A program made the position numbers and the translations under genes. Under the pieces are notes generated by a model, which was not told the DNA's origin, did not search any database, and was given only the letters and a program-made list of their open reading frames with translations. 5,799 nt of DNA from a bacterium. GTDB lineage: Bacteria; Patescibacteriota; Minisyncoccia; JACQLN01. This document shows, one piece after another, positions 1 through 5,503 of the stretch; the first letter of the stretch is position 1, and each line of letters opens with the position of its first letter. The stretch lies in contig JAUYOU010000007.1 in NCBI GenBank assembly GCA_030697855.1, positions 1 to 5,799 on the forward strand, read 5' to 3'.

Positions 1-103
1 AAACTTCGTAAGAAGTTTTAAAACTATTAGCTAAATCGAATACATTTTTTTGAGCACCTCCCACCACCCCTTGGGTTATTACAAATAGTAACTTTTTGTT
101 CAT
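1..103 (-). CDS. Glycosyltransferase family 4-like, N-terminal fragment
   Basis: Only the first 34 codons lie in the window; the rest continues past the left edge. The translation begins MNKKLLFVITQGVVGGAQKN and goes on VFDLANSF. A short beta strand (LLFVIT) followed by a G-G-A-Q turn and a helix (V-x-D-L-A) is the usual start of GT4 (GT-B fold) glycosyltransferases, which move a sugar from a nucleotide donor to a glycan or lipid acceptor at the cytoplasmic face of the membrane. The ATG at 101-103 is chosen because the frame is open to the edge and starts exactly at the conserved first strand. No Shine-Dalgarno sequence lies at a usable distance. The start codon follows the cyclophilin terminator by about 12 bases, so this gene needs either its own promoter inside that hairpin region or readthrough. 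Donor and acceptor cannot be told from this fragment. Confidence 0.75.
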   Translation of the reverse strand, partial: MNKKLLFVITQGVVGGAQKNVFDLANSFKTSYEV

Positions 104-107
104 TTTT

Positions 108-140
108 TAAATAAAACAAGGAGGGTGAAACCCTCCTTGT
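108..140 (-). terminator. Rho-independent terminator of the cyclophilin unit
   Basis: Read on the minus strand, 140-131 (ACAAGGAGGG) and 125-116 (CCCTCCTTGT) form a perfect 10-bp stem with a 5-base loop, followed at once by TTTATTT. It starts 16 bases after the cyclophilin stop codon. The stem contains a Shine-Dalgarno-like AAGGAGG in one arm and its complement in the other. The T-run is interrupted by one A, so termination may be partial and let some transcripts into the glycosyltransferase gene. Confidence 0.8.
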
Positions 141-156
141 AAAAGTTTAGATCACC

Positions 157-807
157 CTACTGAATTTCTATGGAAGTTACTACATCTCCCTGTTTCATAC
201 TCCTTACAACCTCCATACTGGCATCATCTACTACTTTACCAAAAACGGTGTGCTTACCGTTTAAATGAAGTTGGGCTTGGTATGTAACTATAAAAAACTG
301 ACTACCGTTAGTATTAGGACCAGCGTTAGCCATAGCAATGGTGCCTACATCTACAGGTAAAGACTGAACATTATAATTATATACATAACCCATATCTGTT
401 AAATCCTCTATTTGCAGATCTGTTAAACCCAAAGATTTTGGGTTAATTTCGTCTTCGAATTTATACCCCGGACCACCCTGCCCCGCCCGTGGATCATCTG
501 TTTTAGATAACGGGTCGCCACCTTGAATCATAAAATCTGCAATAACTCGGTGAAATTTTGTACCATTGTAAAAACCATCTTTCGATAATTTAACAAAATT
601 AGCTACAGTTTTTGGCGCAACAATAGAATCTAATTCTAGTTTTATATTGCCTTTTGATGTAGCAATAACAACATTTATTTTTCCTGAACTTTGTTCCATA
701 GGTTTTGTTTCTATATTTTTAACCTCTTCGCTTTTTTTGGTAAATATTAATTTATATCCTCCAAAAAGTACAGCCGTGCCTATTAAAACTATTGTGAATA
801 TTTTCAT
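157..807 (-). CDS. Membrane-anchored peptidyl-prolyl cis-trans isomerase (cyclophilin)
   Basis: Cyclophilin-type isomerase of 216 residues that speeds cis-trans rotation of peptide bonds before proline, so helping proteins fold. Residues 3-22 form one hydrophobic segment with no lipobox cysteine, so it is probably an uncleaved anchor with the enzyme outside the cytoplasmic membrane. A short polar linker follows, then the cyclophilin domain from about 43 to 216. Active-site motifs are intact: F-H-R at 85-87 (catalytic Arg87), F92-M93-x-Q95, M-A-N-A-G-P-N-T-N-G-S-Q-F-F at 159-172, and G-K-H at 184-186. The position of the cyclosporin-binding tryptophan of human CypA is occupied by leucine/histidine (180-181), as in many bacterial members. 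Between E120-I121 and G155 there is an insertion about 20 residues longer than in compact cyclophilins. The gene lies 26 bases after the upstream small gene and is probably co-transcribed with it. There is no clear Shine-Dalgarno sequence before the ATG. Confidence 0.93.
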   Translation of the reverse strand: MKIFTIVLIGTAVLFGGYKLIFTKKSEEVKNIETKPMEQSSGKINVVIATSKGNIKLELDSIVAPKTVANFVKLSKDGFYNGTKFHRVIADFMIQGGDPLSKTDDPRAGQGGPGYKFEDEINPKSLGLTDLQIEDLTDMGYVYNYNVQSLPVDVGTIAMANAGPNTNGSQFFIVTYQAQLHLNGKHTVFGKVVDDASMEVVRSMKQGDVVTSIEIQ

Positions 808-833
808 TTTTATTTAATAATAATTTTACTAGA

Positions 834-1190
834 TCATATCAAATTTTTAAGTTCTTCTAAAATATCTTGCGGTATAGGAATCTGATCTCTAACCGGGCTA
901 ACCCCTGGGTAACGCCACGCCGTAATAATATGTTTTCTTTTACCTTGCAACTGATACATTGTCCATAATTCCTCTGGCTTTTTTGATTTTTTAGAGATCA
1001 TGCACGCCACCGTATTTTCAGCTACACCGTTCTCTACTCTGCTTGGCGCGCGTATTATTCTTTTAACCAAACTTTCCGATAATCTATAATATTGCATCTT
1101 GCCTACCACGTGCCGAGTCCAAGAATATTTTTTATCGTCTTGAGGGTTTTTCCAACCTCCAAAGCTATTTTTAGGAAACTTGTTCAACAT
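834..1190 (-). CDS. Conserved small protein of unknown function (W-T-R-H / W-R-Y-P-G type)
   Basis: A 118-residue soluble protein with no signal peptide or membrane segment. I know no function for it. Visible features are a basic N-terminus, K-Y-S-W-T-R-H-V-V-G-K-M at 21-32, L-S-E-S-x-V-K-R-I-I at 37-46, R-V-E-N-G at 51-55, E-L-W-T-M-Y at 74-79 and I-I-T-A-W-R-Y-P-G at 88-96, ending in a short helix. The order (His, then a helix ending in P-x-R-V-E-x-G, then strands ending in T-A-W) recalls the small alpha/beta layout of DUF4258-type proteins, but this is only a resemblance. The density of Trp, His and Arg suggests a conserved functional surface, perhaps nucleic-acid binding. The start overlaps the end of the AI-2E gene by 20 bases in another frame, and GAAAGAG/AAGAG lies just upstream, so it is likely translated by coupling to the membrane protein gene. 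Confidence 0.85.
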   Translation of the reverse strand: MLNKFPKNSFGGWKNPQDDKKYSWTRHVVGKMQYYRLSESLVKRIIRAPSRVENGVAENTVACMISKKSKKPEELWTMYQLQGKRKHIITAWRYPGVSPVRDQIPIPQDILEELKNLI

Positions 1191-2211
1191 CGCTCTTAAA
1201 CTCTTTCTTATATATATCTAAAAGAGAAAACAACAAAGACAAAAGTAATGGTCCCAACAAAAAACCAATGGCGCCAAAAAATTCTAAACCACCTAAAACA
1301 GAAATCAAAATAAAAAATGGGTGTATATTGATTCCTCGTTCAAAAAGTTTAGGACGCAAGAAATTATCTATCCCTCCCACAATAACTACACCCCATAATA
1401 AAAGTCCGAAAGCCGCGCCGGCTGATCCAATACTAAATAAATAAACTATAGCCGGAAGCAGAACTAAAGCCGTACCCACCACAGGAATAAGAGCCGAAAT
1501 TATAGCGATGGCGCCCCAAATAGCAGGGTTGGGTATTCCAAAAAATAAGAAACCCAAACCAGAAAGAACACCTTGCACCAAGGCAACTAACAGCGAACCT
1601 TTAACTACAGAACTTACTGTTTTAGAAAGCTTATTAAAAATTTCATCATCATCTTCGTCGTTAAGAGGGCTCAAGCTTGTAATAACTTTTTTAAATTTAC
1701 CGCCATCTTTTAAAAGATAATACAGAGCCATTAAAGATAAGAATAAAGAAAAAATAGCACCCGAAATACCAGAAAAAACTCCGGTTAAATTACGCACAAA
1801 AAAATCCATTATTTTCTCAAAAGCCAATTTTACATTAAAAGAAACATCGGGCGAAATAAGTTGGAGTTTAGAATTAATAATTCGGTTTAAATTATTAACA
1901 TAGGTTTCACCACTACCATCTTTAAAAATTAAATAAACAATGCTAGATTCTTTAACCACCAACGTACCCAAAAAAGCTATAGGTATAACTATAATTAAAA
2001 GCACTAATAAAACTGTAACAAAAGAAGCTAAGGATTCTTTATTATTTAAAAAATTATTTATTCTTTTATAAACAGGGCCAAAAATTGTGGCCAATGTTAA
2101 GGCAATAACCACTGCCCCCACAAAGGGTAAAAGCATGGCTAAATTAAGCCCCAGCACCGCCAAGAAAATAGCCACGAAAAAGTAAATTTGAGTTTGTTTA
2201 TCTGTATGCAT
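1171..2211 (-). CDS. AI-2E family transporter (PF01594-type membrane protein)
   Basis: Polytopic inner-membrane protein of 346 residues from the ATG at 2211 (352 if the GTG at 2229 is used). Counting from the GTG, there is a hydrophobic hairpin at about 15-50, a segment at 66-92, a long soluble stretch at about 93-145, then segments at about 150-172, 210-262, 263-300 and 305-342. Family signatures are the I-P-N-P-A-I-W-G-A...L-I-P-V-V-G-T-A region and the closing D-N-F-L-R-P-K-L-F...G-I-N-I-H-P-F-F with G-x-L-L-G-P-L-L-L. The family is named for export of the signal AI-2, but members also include Na+/H+ antiporters and PerM-like proteins, so the substrate here is unknown. I prefer the ATG because TATAAT motifs overlap the region around the GTG and would place the transcript start downstream of it. 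The hydrophobic part begins soon after either start. Confidence 0.9.
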   Translation of the reverse strand: MHTDKQTQIYFFVAIFLAVLGLNLAMLLPFVGAVVIALTLATIFGPVYKRINNFLNNKESLASFVTVLLVLLIIVIPIAFLGTLVVKESSIVYLIFKDGSGETYVNNLNRIINSKLQLISPDVSFNVKLAFEKIMDFFVRNLTGVFSGISGAIFSLFLSLMALYYLLKDGGKFKKVITSLSPLNDEDDDEIFNKLSKTVSSVVKGSLLVALVQGVLSGLGFLFFGIPNPAIWGAIAIISALIPVVGTALVLLPAIVYLFSIGSAGAAFGLLLWGVVIVGGIDNFLRPKLFERGINIHPFFILISVLGGLEFFGAIGFLLGPLLLSLLFSLLDIYKKEFKSDVEQVS

Positions 2212-2220
2212 ATTTGTTTT

Positions 2221-2243
2221 ATTATACACGTATTATATAGCAC
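2221..2243 (-). promoter_or_regulatory. Promoter region of the AI-2E operon
   Basis: On the minus strand two TATAAT motifs (2237-2232 and 2226-2221) precede the ATG at 2211. The first sits in TGCTATATAAT, which also gives an extended TGn-type -10 (TG at 2242-2241). No good -35 box is visible at 16-18 bases, so the call depends on the -10 elements. Either would give a leader of about 15 bases or less. The leader has no Shine-Dalgarno sequence. Confidence 0.4.
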
Positions 2244-2261
2244 TTATTCTTAGTTTAATAG

Positions 2262-2273
2262 CCTTAAATAAGG
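2262..2273. repeat. Short inverted repeat between divergent promoters
   Basis: CCTTAAATAAGG: five base pairs (CCTTA/TAAGG) around a two-base centre, lying between the promoter elements of the AI-2E gene and those of typA. A site of this shape could be a repressor or activator operator. One 12-base palindrome in AT-rich DNA is also expected by chance, so this is weak. Confidence 0.2.
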
Positions 2274-2277
2274 TCTT

Positions 2278-2306
2278 TTGCCATAAATTAAAAAATATGT
2301 TAATCT
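2278..2306 (+). promoter_or_regulatory. Sigma70-type promoter of typA
   Basis: TTGCCA at 2278-2283 (5 of 6 matches to TTGACA), a 17-base spacer, then TAATCT at 2301-2306 preceded by TG at 2298-2299 (extended -10). The hexamer of the -10 is poor by itself, but the TGn extension and ideal spacing support it. The predicted start near 2313 leaves a leader of about 17 bases without a Shine-Dalgarno sequence before the ATG at 2330. Confidence 0.5.
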
Positions 2307-2329
2307 TGCATCTCGCCTACTAAACTTAA

Positions 2330-4150
2330 ATGCTAGATAGCTCAAAAATAAGAAACATTGCGATAATCGCACACATCGACCACGGCAAAACCACCTTGGT
2401 TGATTTTTTGCTTAAACAAGCTCATACGTTCCGAGAAAATTCCGAAGAAATGAGTCAAGATTTAATAATGGATTCTGGCGAACTGGAACGTGAACGTGGC
2501 ATTACTATTATGGCTAAAAATGCTGCCATAATTTATAAAGACTATAAAATAAATATAATAGACACACCTGGGCACGCCGATTTTGGCGGCGAAGTGGAAC
2601 GCACCTTAAATATGGCCGACGGCTGTTTGCTTTTGGTGGATGCTCAAGAAGGCCCAATGCCTCAAACTAGAGTCGTGTTGCAAAAAGCTTTACAGCTAGA
2701 TTTAAAACCTATCGTTGTTATAAATAAAATAGATAAAGCTAACAGACGCGTGCCAGAAGTTTTGGAAGAAATAAATTCCTTGTTTTTAGAACTGGCTCAC
2801 CACGAAAACCAATTAGAGTTCCCTATTATCTATGCTATTGGTAGAAACGGCCAAGCTTTTGAACATATGCCGGAAAACCCAGACACAGAAACAAATGCAA
2901 CATTAGAACCTCTTTTTGAAAAAATAATTTCTTACATTCCAGCCCCAAAAGGAAACAAAGACGAAGCCTTTCAAATGTTAGTAACATCACTCGACTCCGA
3001 TAGTTACAAAGGTACTTATGCAATAGGCAGAATTTCTAGAGGATCCTTAAAAGCCAAATCACCCGTTACGGTTATTGACCCAAGAAAAGGAAATTCTAAA
3101 GGCCGTATAGAAAATATTTTTGCATGGAAGGGTTTAAAAAAAGAAGAAATCGAAGAAGCAGTTGCTGGCGACATTATTGCTATAACAGGGCTATCTGGAA
3201 TTGGAATTAACTCCACAATTTGTGATCCACAAAAACCAGAAGCCTTGCCTCAAATTGCCATAGAAGAACCCACACTTAAAATTTTAGTTGGCCCAAATAC
3301 ATCGCCTTTTGTAGGCCAAGATGGAAACTTATTAACCGGCCGCCAAATCCAAGAAAGATTAGAAGAAGAAATGGAAACAAATGTAAGCATGCGTATGGAA
3401 ATTATTGGTGGAAAATTTTTGCTGTCCGGCCGAGGCGAACTACATCTTTCTATTCTTTTAGAAACATTACGCCGAGAAGGTTTTGAAATGGAGGTTGCTA
3501 AACCACAAGTTATTACAAAAACAGAAAATGGTTCTGTAATGGAACCTTGGGAAGAAGTTTTAATAGATACGCCAGAAAAAAACCGTGGCGTAATTTTAGC
3601 CGAACTCGCCAAAAGAAAAGCAGAACTGGCCGACACCTTCCCCCACGCCAGCGATGTAAGATTTGTTTACAATATGCCCACCCGAGCTTTGCTTGGTTTG
3701 CGTAGCGCTTTAATTACTTTAACCCGTGGACTTTTTGTTTTAAATTCTCGTTTTATAGATTTTAAAAAGCAAGGTGAAGCTCCAGCAAAAACAAGGAAAG
3801 GAGTTTTGATTGCACACGAAGCTGGTAAAGCCGTAGCTTTTGGTTTAGAAGTAGCCCAAGGCCGAGGCGCAACTTTTGTTGAACCGGGCACACAGGTTTA
3901 TGTTGGTATGATTGTTGGCGAAAATAGCAAAGAACACGATATAGATATTAACGTTTGCAAAGGCAAGCAATTAACCAATATGCGTTCTAAAGGTAGTGAT
4001 GGCATGATTCAACTAGCCCCTGCTACGGCTTTAAATTTAGAACAATCTTTAGACTTTTTAGAAGATGACGAACTTTTAGAAATCACACCAAAAAATTTAC
4101 GCCTACGTAAAAAATATTTAAGCAAAAACGAAAGAGAAAAAAATAAGTAA
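2330..4150 (+). CDS. typA: Ribosome-associated GTPase TypA/BipA
   Basis: Full-length translational GTPase (606 residues; the family is usually 600-615). It is related to EF-G and LepA, binds the 70S ribosome, and in other bacteria supports ribosome assembly and growth under cold or other stress. GTPase motifs: G1 A-H-I-D-H-G-K-T-T at 14-22, switch I R-E-R-G-I-T-I at 54-60, G3 D-T-P-G-H at 78-82 with His82 as the catalytic histidine, and G4 N-K-I-D at 132-135. The G5 region reads Y-A-I-G-R-N-G at 168-174, unlike the common A-S-A or A-S-G. After the G domain come a beta-barrel domain II (about 205-295), EF-G-like domains III and V (about 300-475), and the BipA-specific C-terminal domain with G-K-Q-L-T-N-M-R, the feature that separates it from EF-G and LepA. 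The C-terminus is a basic tail. It is transcribed alone, divergent from the AI-2E operon and convergent with the RRM gene. Confidence 0.97.
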   Translation: MLDSSKIRNIAIIAHIDHGKTTLVDFLLKQAHTFRENSEEMSQDLIMDSGELERERGITIMAKNAAIIYKDYKINIIDTPGHADFGGEVERTLNMADGCLLLVDAQEGPMPQTRVVLQKALQLDLKPIVVINKIDKANRRVPEVLEEINSLFLELAHHENQLEFPIIYAIGRNGQAFEHMPENPDTETNATLEPLFEKIISYIPAPKGNKDEAFQMLVTSLDSDSYKGTYAIGRISRGSLKAKSPVTVIDPRKGNSKGRIENIFAWKGLKKEEIEEAVAGDIIAITGLSGIGINSTICDPQKPEALPQIAIEEPTLKILVGPNTSPFVGQDGNLLTGRQIQERLEEEMETNVSMRMEIIGGKFLLSGRGELHLSILLETLRREGFEMEVAKPQVITKTENGSVMEPWEEVLIDTPEKNRGVILAELAKRKAELADTFPHASDVRFVYNMPTRALLGLRSALITLTRGLFVLNSRFIDFKKQGEAPAKTRKGVLIAHEAGKAVAFGLEVAQGRGATFVEPGTQVYVGMIVGENSKEHDIDINVCKGKQLTNMRSKGSDGMIQLAPATALNLEQSLDFLEDDELLEITPKNLRLRKKYLSKNEREKNK

Positions 4151-4151
4151 T

Positions 4152-4185
4152 AAAAAACATCCCGATATAAATCGGGATGTTTTTT
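4152..4185. terminator. Bidirectional terminator between typA and the RRM gene
   Basis: CATCCCGAT (4158-4166) pairs perfectly with ATCGGGATG (4171-4179) around a 4-base ATAA loop. It is flanked by six A residues on the left (4152-4157) and a run of T on the right (4180-4186). Each strand therefore has a GC-rich stem followed by a T-run. It starts two bases after the typA stop codon and lies 12 bases from the RRM protein stop codon, so it serves both convergent genes. Confidence 0.92.
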
Positions 4186-4197
4186 TGCTGAAACGAA

Positions 4198-4515
4198 TTA
4201 GTATTCGTCTCTGCGACCGCCACCGAAACCACCTCTTCCGCCACCGGTTCTGCGAGGAGGCCTATCACCCATAGGGCGGGCTTCGTTTACAGTCAATTTA
4301 CGGCCTTCGAAATCTTTACCGTTCCACATTTCAATGGCTTTCTCTGCGTCTTCGTCGTTAACCATTTCCACGAAACCAAAGCCTCGTGATCGGCCAGTCA
4401 TCTTGTCGGTTATTATTGTAGCCGACTCAACTTCTCCAGCCTGTGAAAAAGCATCTTTCAAACCGTCTTGAGTGGTGCTGTAAGGCAAACCACCAATATA
4501 AAGTTTTTTTGACAT
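4198..4515 (-). CDS. RNA-binding protein with one RRM and a glycine/arginine-rich tail
   Basis: A 105-residue protein: one RNA recognition motif (about 3-80) and a low-complexity tail (81-105) rich in Gly and Arg, with R-G-G-F-G-G-G-R-R. RNP2 is L-Y-I-G-G-L at 5-10 and RNP1 is R-G-F-G-F-V-E-M at 44-51. The RNA-stacking aromatics Tyr6, Phe46 and Phe48 are present, while the last RNP1 position, often aromatic, is Met51. The domain binds single-stranded RNA. Bacterial proteins of this form, best known from cyanobacteria, are often cold-induced and thought to act as RNA chaperones or in mRNA handling; a similar cytoplasmic role is inferred here. The ATG lies directly before RNP2 and has no Shine-Dalgarno sequence. 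A long structured leader precedes it (4516 to about 4631), suggesting control at the RNA level. It shares a terminator with typA. Its G+C is raised by the Gly/Arg codons, not necessarily by transfer. Confidence 0.95.
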   Translation of the reverse strand: MSKKLYIGGLPYSTTQDGLKDAFSQAGEVESATIITDKMTGRSRGFGFVEMVNDEDAEKAIEMWNGKDFEGRKLTVNEARPMGDRPPRRTGGGRGGFGGGRRDEY

Positions 4516-4631
4516 TCTATAATGCTAATTGTTTAAATGTAAGGCGACCTCTCTTTGTTTCTATTCGGGCTCAACGCCTTACCATCTATGCTTTTAGCAT
4601 AAGACTCCGAAACTACGAGATATCTTACAAC
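4516..4631 (-). promoter_or_regulatory. Structured 5' leader of the RRM gene with competing helices
   Basis: On the minus strand the non-coding leader contains hairpin 1, TATGCT (4601-4596), loop AAA, AGCATA (4592-4587), and hairpin 2, an 8-bp helix GTAAGGCG (4582-4575) with CGCCTTAC (4546-4539) around a 28-base loop. ATGCTAA (4600-4594), most of the 5' arm of hairpin 1, is also perfectly complementary to TTAGCAT (4528-4522), which lies 7-13 bases before the start codon. The two pairings exclude each other, so this leader could switch between an open and a closed ribosome entry site. No known riboswitch or Rfam class is recognised. An RNA thermometer or autoregulation by the RRM protein is possible. 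Confidence 0.45.
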
Positions 4632-4637
4632 ACCCTA

Positions 4638-4666
4638 TTTATAAACCATTACAAACTTAAAAGCAA
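4638..4666 (-). promoter_or_regulatory. Candidate promoter of the RRM gene
   Basis: On the minus strand TTGCTT (4666-4661) is followed by a 17-base spacer and TATAAA (4643-4638, 5 of 6 to the -10 consensus). The -35 matches only TTG. A start near 4631 would give a leader of about 116 bases that includes both hairpins of the leader feature. Confidence 0.35.
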
Positions 4667-4696
4667 TAGTTCTAGACAAATCGCCAAATCTATCAT

Positions 4697-4725
4697 TTGA
4701 CAAACACCCATATAAAGTGTAGTAT
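4697..4725 (+). promoter_or_regulatory. Sigma70-type promoter of the secreted protein gene
   Basis: A perfect TTGACA at 4697-4702, 17-base spacer, and TAGTAT at 4720-4725 (4 of 6). This is the best -35 box in the window. The predicted start near 4732 gives a 64-base leader. It lies back to back with the candidate RRM promoter, about 30 bases apart, so the two could influence each other. Confidence 0.6.
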
Positions 4726-4761
4726 GTATCTACACAGTAACAGGCAGTACTTTTGATAAAA

Positions 4762-4790
4762 CCGCGTATGACGCGGATAACCAAGGAGGT
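4762..4790 (+). promoter_or_regulatory. Leader hairpin and strong ribosome binding site
   Basis: CCGCGT (4762-4767) and ACGCGG (4771-4776) form a 6-bp GC-rich stem with a 3-base loop. Six bases later comes AAGGAGGT (4783-4790), a perfect complement to the usual 16S 3' end, five bases before the ATG at 4796. This decides the start codon. No other complete gene in the window has a comparable site. The hairpin may protect the mRNA 5' end and leaves the ribosome binding site free. Confidence 0.8.
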
Positions 4791-4795
4791 TTCAA

Positions 4796-5503
4796 ATGAA
4801 ACAGAAGTGGCTCATTCCAATTATAGCGATGTTCATCGGCTCTCCCGTGAAAGCCGATGTCCGCATCACCATGGAAGCGCCCACCACCACCAACTCCCCG
4901 AACACGGGGGTCGTGATCGACAGCAAGGTCAGTGGTGATGTCGTGACGGTGTTCATCCAGCCCGAGAACGCCAAGGGCATCTCGATGTACGGCATCGACG
5001 TGAAGTTCGACACCGCCGACTACGAGGTCATCGGCGTCGAAAACGCCGTCCCCATCAAAAACACCGACGGCGTCATCTCCATCGGGGCAATGAACAACGC
5101 GGTCAGCACCATCACCCTTAGGAATAAAGGTATGTGGAGCCCAATCGCTCCGCAAGGTTTAGTGGTTCGTACCAAGGCACGCGAAAATATCGCGTTCGCC
5201 CCTGCAGCGTCGTTCACGCCGAGACCAATCGCTTTGAGCCTCGATAACTACCCCAATCCCTTCAACCCCGAAACGGAAATCCGATACTCAATCCCCATCG
5301 GCGGCAACATCGAGCTGACCATTTACAACATGGTCGGCCAGACAGTCCGCACTTTGGTGAAAGGCATCGCAGCTGCCGGCGAATACTCCGTCAGCTGGAA
5401 CGCCACCGACGATACCGGCCAACGGGTCGCGGCCGGCGTCTACTTCTACAGCATCACCTCGCCAAACGGCGAGGTGATGAAAAAAATGCTCCTGCTGAAA
5501 TAG
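4796..5503 (+). CDS. Secreted cohesin-like protein with type IX/FlgD-Ig C-terminal tail
   Basis: A 235-residue secreted protein. Residues 1-20 are a signal peptide (Lys2, Lys4, hydrophobic W-L-I-P-I-I-A-M-F-I-G, cleavage expected after V-K-A). Residues about 38-135 resemble a cohesin-type beta sandwich: G-D-V-V-T-V-F-I, then G-I-S-M-Y-G-I-D-V-K-F-D and Y-E-V-I-G-V-E. Residues 147-235 are a FlgD-Ig/type IX sorting tail: L-D-N-Y-P-N-P-F-N-P-E-T at 149-160, I-Y-N-M-V-G-Q-T-V-R-T-L at 176-187, W201, D-D-T-G at 205-208, A-G-V-Y-F-Y at 213-218, ending M-K-K-M-L-L-L-K. In Bacteroidetes and related phyla such tails direct export across the outer membrane and attachment to the surface. No enzyme domain is present, so a structural or binding role is inferred. 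G+C is far above its neighbours (39 of 60 bases at 4861-4920 against 21 of 60 at 2521-2580 in typA), with C-ending codons, so it was probably acquired. It is a single-gene unit with its own promoter and terminator. Confidence 0.9.
   Translation: MKQKWLIPIIAMFIGSPVKADVRITMEAPTTTNSPNTGVVIDSKVSGDVVTVFIQPENAKGISMYGIDVKFDTADYEVIGVENAVPIKNTDGVISIGAMNNAVSTITLRNKGMWSPIAPQGLVVRTKARENIAFAPAASFTPRPIALSLDNYPNPFNPETEIRYSIPIGGNIELTIYNMVGQTVRTLVKGIAAAGEYSVSWNATDDTGQRVAAGVYFYSITSPNGEVMKKMLLLK

Noticed and set aside
1508..1720. 70-codon plus-strand frame
   Set aside because: It lies antisense inside the AI-2E gene, and its Ser-rich, Lys/Pro-rich translation is a shadow of the membrane protein codons.
2835..3891. 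Open frames on the minus strand at 2835-3023, 3016-3216, 3250-3636 and 3667-3891
   Set aside because: All lie antisense to the full-length, clearly recognised typA gene. Their translations are rich in Ser, Ile, Phe and Cys without domain-like patterns, and none has a start signal.
4083..4268. 61-codon minus-strand frame across the typA/RRM boundary
   Set aside because: It runs through the bidirectional terminator and both flanking genes in the wrong frame, so it is not a gene.
4538..4640. Possible tRNA or tmRNA piece in the RRM leader
   Set aside because: No acceptor stem, anticodon arm or GTTCGA-type T loop could be assembled on either strand; the helices fit an mRNA leader better.
4443..4700. 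85-codon plus-strand frame
   Set aside because: It begins antisense to the RRM gene and runs through its leader, has no ribosome binding site, and has no recognisable pattern.
4730..5155. 141-codon minus-strand frame rich in Asp, Val, Gly and His
   Set aside because: This is an antisense shadow of the high-G+C secreted protein gene; long spurious frames are expected in GC-rich DNA. The plus-strand frame has signal peptide, domain motifs, Shine-Dalgarno site and terminator.
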